Part shown: in pieces, positions 33,254 to 36,294 of the stretch
How the letters are laid out: the number at the start of each line of letters is the position of its first letter
Position numbering within the stretch: the stretch's first letter is position 1
Source: an uncultured Eubacteriales bacterium
Lineage (GTDB): Bacteria; Bacillota; Clostridia; Oscillospirales; Acutalibacteraceae
Assembly (NCBI GenBank): GCA_900317765.1
Contig: ONID01000022.1
Location: 1 to 36,294 of the forward strand
DNA length: 36,294 nucleotides
Direction: 5' to 3'
Position numbers and translations under genes: made by a program
Notes under the pieces: model-generated
The model's input: the letters and a program-made list of their open reading frames with translations, nothing else
What the model was told of the DNA's origin: nothing
Databases searched by the model: none

Positions 33254-34123
33254 ATGAGTAATTCGCTTATCAACGCCCTGAATTCGGGTTATTCCGGTTT
33301 TTCAAAGGGGCAGAAGGCAATTGCTGATTATATCTGTGAGAAATACGACAAAGCGGCGTTCATGACCGCGTCCACGCTCGGCAGGAACGTCGGCGTGAGT
33401 GAGTCCACCGTCGTGCGATTTGCGACGGAACTGGGCTACGACGGCTATCCGGGGCTTCAGAAGGCGATACAAGAGATGATCCGCAACCGCCTGACGTCGG
33501 TGCAGAGAATCGACGTTGCCTGCAGCAGAATCAAAGACGATGAAATACTCGAAAACGTTCTGACCTCCGATGTGGACAAGATCCGCTGCACGCTGGGTGA
33601 GTCGTCAAAGGAGCACTTTGACAAGGCGGTGGAGATGATCTGCCGGGCGGACAGGATATACATACTCGGCGCGAGAAGCGCCGAAGCGCTTGCGGTATTT
33701 TTAGGCTATTACCTGAAGCTGATATTCAAAAATGTGGTGGTCATCGACCCGTCCAACGAGAGCGACACGCTGGCGCAGATGATGCATGTGGACAGCAAAG
33801 CCTGCGTGATCGGCATCAGCTTTCCGAGATACTGCAACAGCGCCATTGCGGCGCTCAAATTCGCCGATACGAAGGGCGCAAACATCATCGCCATTACCGA
33901 CACCATGTCCTCGCCGCTTGTACAGTACGCGGCATGTGCGCTGATCGCCAAGAGCGACATGTTGTCGATCGTGGATTCCCTCGTCGCTCCCATGAGCGTG
34001 ATCAACGCCCTGATCGTCGCAGCAATCAAGCGCAACAAGAGCGAAGTCTCCGAAACCTTCCGACGCCTCGAGGAAATCTGGGACGAGTACGACATTTATC
34101 AGAAGCCGGAGGAGAATATATGA
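33254..34123 (+). CDS. MurR/RpiR-family transcriptional regulator
   Basis: A 289-residue repressor-type protein: N-terminal RpiR helix-turn-helix (about 1-77, with STLGRNVGVSESTVVRFATE) and a C-terminal SIS sugar-phosphate-binding domain (about 125-255, RIYILGARSAEALAVFLGYY, CVIGISFPRYCNSAIAALKF, AITDTMSSPLVQYA). Such proteins sense phosphorylated sugars or aminosugars and control their catabolism or cell-wall recycling. No sugar operon lies next to it, so the target is unknown. An inverted repeat lies directly upstream. GAGGGAT precedes ATG 33254. The stop overlaps the ATG of the flavoprotein gene (ATGA), hinting at co-translation with it. Confidence 0.92.
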   Translation: MSNSLINALNSGYSGFSKGQKAIADYICEKYDKAAFMTASTLGRNVGVSESTVVRFATELGYDGYPGLQKAIQEMIRNRLTSVQRIDVACSRIKDDEILENVLTSDVDKIRCTLGESSKEHFDKAVEMICRADRIYILGARSAEALAVFLGYYLKLIFKNVVVIDPSNESDTLAQMMHVDSKACVIGISFPRYCNSAIAALKFADTKGANIIAITDTMSSPLVQYAACALIAKSDMLSIVDSLVAPMSVINALIVAAIKRNKSEVSETFRRLEEIWDEYDIYQKPEENI

Positions 34124-35379
34124 CGGGCTACGACGTTATCGTAATTGGCGGAGGCCCTGCGGGCATGATGGCAGCCGGAACCGCCGCGGAAATGGGCGCA
34201 TCGGTTGCGCTTGTTGAAAAAAACAGGCAGAACGGCAGGAAGCTGCTCATCACCGGCAAGGGACGCTGCAACGTCACCAACGACTGCACGCGGGACGAAT
34301 TCTTTGCGAATATCCCGGTGAATTCCAAATTCCTGTTCAGCGCCTTTTCGAAGTTTTCCAACAGCGACGTCATGCGGTTCTTCGAATCGCAGGGCGTTCC
34401 GCTCAAGGTGGAGAGGGGAAACAGGGTGTTTCCCGTGTCCGACCGGGCGGCGGATATCAACAACGCCTTGATTGATTACTGCAAAAAGAGCGGCGTGCGC
34501 GTGATCCGCGACAGCGTCGAGGAACTGATCATCCGGGAAGGAAGCCTCAGGGGCGTCCGGACGCTGAACGGGGGAGAGCTTGGCTGTTCCCAGTGCATCA
34601 TTGCCACCGGGGGCAAGTCCTATCCGCTCACAGGCTCCACCGGCGACGGCTACATTTTCGCCCGCAGCGCCGGACACACGGTGACAGCTCCCAAGCCCTC
34701 GCTGGTGCCGCTGGTCATAGAGGGGAAGGAATGTGCCGAAGCGCAGGGGCTTTCTCTCCGGAATATCGCCATCAGAGTGATCGACTCGGACACCGGAAAG
34801 GTGGTCTACAGGGACTTCGGCGAGATGCTTTTTACCCATTTCGGCATGTCCGGTCCGGTGATTCTCAGCGCAAGCTCCCACATGCGCGACCCGAAAAAGC
34901 GGTACGTTATTTCCGTCGATCTGAAGCCGGCCCTCAGCCTTGAACAGCTGGATGCGAGGATTCAGAGAGATTTTTCGCAAAATATTAACAAAGATTTTGT
35001 AAATTCTCTCTCAAAACTATTGCCACAGAAGATTATTTCTGTTATAATAAAAAGAACAGGCATTCCTTACACCACCAAGGTCAATTCCATCCGCCGCGAG
35101 CAACGACTTGCTCTGGCGGGACTGTTGAAAGATTTGTCCTTCACTGTCACAGGATTCCGTCCGATTGATGAAGCGATCATCACATCGGGGGGAGTGAGTG
35201 TGAATGAGATTGACCCGAAAACCATGGAGTCGAAGCTGATGCAAGGTTTGTATTTTGCGGGCGAAGTGATCGACGTTGACGCGCACACCGGCGGATACAA
35301 TCTCCAGATCGCCTTCTCAACCGGAAGGTGTGCGGGGAAGGCCGCAGCAGAAAGGATGGGGTATTACTCATATGATTAA
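34120..35379 (+). CDS. HI0933/BaiN-like FAD-dependent oxidoreductase
   Basis: A 419-residue flavoprotein of the HI0933 (BaiN/YhiN-like) family. The dinucleotide-binding start is DVIVIGGGPAGMMAAGTAAE (about 5-24), then KNRQNGRKLLITGKGRCNVTND, typical of the family, IIATGGKSYPLTGSTGDGY in the middle, and a second FAD motif near the C-terminus, LYFAGEVIDVDAHTGGYNLQ. The physiological substrate is usually unknown; one homologue reduces bile-acid intermediates, but this cannot be inferred here. ATG 34120 is chosen: GGAGGAG is just upstream and it overlaps the regulator stop. The C-terminal end overlaps cmk by 8 bases, so regulator, flavoprotein, cmk and ispH may form one transcript. Confidence 0.92.
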   Translation: MTGYDVIVIGGGPAGMMAAGTAAEMGASVALVEKNRQNGRKLLITGKGRCNVTNDCTRDEFFANIPVNSKFLFSAFSKFSNSDVMRFFESQGVPLKVERGNRVFPVSDRAADINNALIDYCKKSGVRVIRDSVEELIIREGSLRGVRTLNGGELGCSQCIIATGGKSYPLTGSTGDGYIFARSAGHTVTAPKPSLVPLVIEGKECAEAQGLSLRNIAIRVIDSDTGKVVYRDFGEMLFTHFGMSGPVILSASSHMRDPKKRYVISVDLKPALSLEQLDARIQRDFSQNINKDFVNSLSKLLPQKIISVIIKRTGIPYTTKVNSIRREQRLALAGLLKDLSFTVTGFRPIDEAIITSGGVSVNEIDPKTMESKLMQGLYFAGEVIDVDAHTGGYNLQIAFSTGRCAGKAAAERMGYYSYD

Positions 35380-36046
35380 TGTAGCAATCGACGGGCCTTC
35401 CGGGGCCGGCAAAAGCTCCATTTCCCGTGAAGCCGCAAGGCGTTTGGGGTTTGTTTATGTGGATACGGGAGCCATGTACCGCGCCGCGGCGCTTTATGTG
35501 ATGCAGCACAGGATCGACCCGAACGATGTGGAAAAGGTCGGCTCGATCCTGCCTATGCTCGACATTGAGCTGAAATACGAAGACGGCGAACAGAAGGTAT
35601 ATCTGTGCGGCGAGAATGTATCAAGAGTCATCCGCACGCGTGAGGTTACACGCTGCGCACCGATCGTTTCCGCCATTCCCAAGGTGCGCCAGTGCCTGTC
35701 GGACATGCAGCAGGAGATCGCTCGGACCAACAATATCATCATGGACGGACGGGACATCGGCACAGTTGTGCTTCCGCACGCACAGATCAAGATATTTCTC
35801 ACGGCTTCTCCCGAAGTCAGAGCGCAGCGCAGGTACAAGGAGCTTATCGAAAAGGGCATGGAAGCCGACTATGATGTAGTTCTGTCGGACATCAAAGAAC
35901 GCGACTATTTCGACACCCACAAGCCCATTTCACCGCTCAGACCGGCGAAGGATTCCGTCATGATCGACACCTCCGAGATAGACTTCGAGCAGTCGGTGCA
36001 GCTCGTGGTGGAAACGATCAGAAACAGCCTCGACGCCCGCGTGTGA
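35372..36046 (+). CDS. cmk: Cytidylate kinase (Cmk)
   Basis: Phosphorylates CMP and dCMP with ATP, feeding CTP/dCTP synthesis. The 224-residue product opens with VAIDGPSGAGKSSISREAAR (P-loop GPSGAGKS), followed by FVYVDTGAMYRAAAL, RVIRTREVT-type residues, IIMDGRDIGTVVLPHAQIKIF, and SPEVRAQRRY with the lid arginines, and VMIDTSEIDFEQSV. Length is standard. AAAGGATGGGG lies about 10 bases before ATG 35372; longer in-frame sequence upstream belongs to the flavoprotein gene in another frame. The 8-base overlap with the previous gene and the 9-base gap to ispH suggest an operon. The cmk - ispH pairing is common in Clostridia. Confidence 0.95.
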   Translation: MINVAIDGPSGAGKSSISREAARRLGFVYVDTGAMYRAAALYVMQHRIDPNDVEKVGSILPMLDIELKYEDGEQKVYLCGENVSRVIRTREVTRCAPIVSAIPKVRQCLSDMQQEIARTNNIIMDGRDIGTVVLPHAQIKIFLTASPEVRAQRRYKELIEKGMEADYDVVLSDIKERDYFDTHKPISPLRPAKDSVMIDTSEIDFEQSVQLVVETIRNSLDARV

Positions 36047-36055
36047 GGTGTCATG

Positions 36056-36294
36056 ATGAAGAAGAGCATAAAACTGGCCAAGACCGCAGGCTTCTGCTTT
36101 GGCGTCAACCGCGCCATCGAGCTGGTCAATTCCCTGCTCGACGAAGGCAAAAAGGTCTGCACCCTCGGCCCGATTATCCACAACGAACAGGTGGTGCAGA
36201 AGCTCGCGGACAGGGGAGTGGTGATTGCCGAAACGCCCGATGAGGTTCCGGAGGATCACGTGCTGGTGATACGTTCCCACGGCGTTCCGCTGCC
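36056..36294 (+). CDS. ispH: 4-hydroxy-3-methylbut-2-enyl diphosphate reductase IspH, N-terminal part (3' end outside window)
   Basis: Last enzyme of the MEP pathway, a 4Fe-4S protein giving IPP and DMAPP. About 79 residues are visible: IKLAKTAGFCFGVNRAIELV with cluster ligand C14, the substrate His in GPIIHNEQVV (H42), and IRSHGVP with the second His (H75). The frame runs off the window. Two ATGs (36053 and 36056) are possible; GAGGTG (36045-36050) is better spaced for 36056. In many Clostridia this protein is fused to ribosomal protein S1 domains, but the downstream part is outside the window, so fusion cannot be judged. It starts just after cmk. Confidence 0.94.
   Translation, partial: MKKSIKLAKTAGFCFGVNRAIELVNSLLDEGKKVCTLGPIIHNEQVVQKLADRGVVIAETPDEVPEDHVLVIRSHGVPL

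Overview
The window looks like chromosome of a spore-forming, anaerobic, moderately high-GC member of the Clostridia, most likely the Ruminococcaceae/Oscillospiraceae group. The grounds are the sporulation genes (spoIIR, yqfC-yqfD, ylbJ, a SpoIIIE/FtsK translocase), an oxygen-independent class III ribonucleotide reductase, B12-dependent methionine synthesis, MEP-pathway isoprenoid genes at both ends, and the Firmicutes gene order SRP RNA - dnaX - ybaB - recR. The genus is an inference. I saw no insertion sequence, prophage, CRISPR array, tRNA or rRNA. Most genes lie on the + strand; only yqfC-yqfD and galM are on the - strand.

Layout. 1-1263: the end of ispE, then spoIIR with its own terminator. 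1327-8881: the recombination/repair block addB, addA and a family 4 uracil-DNA glycosylase. All three carry lesions: addB has one indel frameshift, addA has two frameshifting tandem duplications (7 bp and 28 bp), and the glycosylase lacks about 30 in-frame residues. 8888-11858: yqfC-yqfD diverge from ylbJ plus a small Cys-rich gene, with two sigma-E-like promoters back to back. 11927-16492: maf, then the methionine module metF, a free-standing MetH activation-domain protein, and a MetH that lacks this domain. 16613-18793: a tiny membrane protein, a TepA/ClpP-like protease, and uppP. 18927-25777: a very long SpoIIIE/FtsK with a disordered C-terminal extension, a YgiQ radical-SAM protein, a ComEC-like metallo-beta-lactamase lipoprotein and a DUF3006 protein. 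25883-28624: class III ribonucleotide reductase behind a strong promoter and tandem NrdR-like boxes, with the glycyl-radical tail encoded by a separate 56-codon gene, closed by a strong terminator. 28623-29692: galM on the - strand. 29768-33201: SRP RNA, dnaX, ybaB, recR, smpB. 33254-36294: a MurR/RpiR regulator, a HI0933-like flavoprotein, cmk, and the start of ispH.

How the parts work together. The sporulation genes belong to the early forespore/mother-cell programme: SpoIIR signals for sigma-E activation, YqfC/YqfD/YlbJ are sigma-E-type products, and SpoIIIE pumps DNA. metF, the activation protein and metH together form the methyl-THF to methionine route. NrdD plus its tail peptide make dNTPs without oxygen. 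RecR/YbaB/DnaX serve replication and RecFOR repair, which would matter more if AddAB is really dead.

Most notable signals: (i) the clustered damage in three adjacent repair genes; (ii) the split NrdD with a stand-alone glycyl-radical peptide; (iii) a spoIIR whose Shine-Dalgarno is buried in a long hairpin and whose product lacks a signal peptide; (iv) the roughly 350-residue acidic tail with a repeated PPW motif on the DNA translocase. The lesions in (i) could be assembly errors, and I could not test that.
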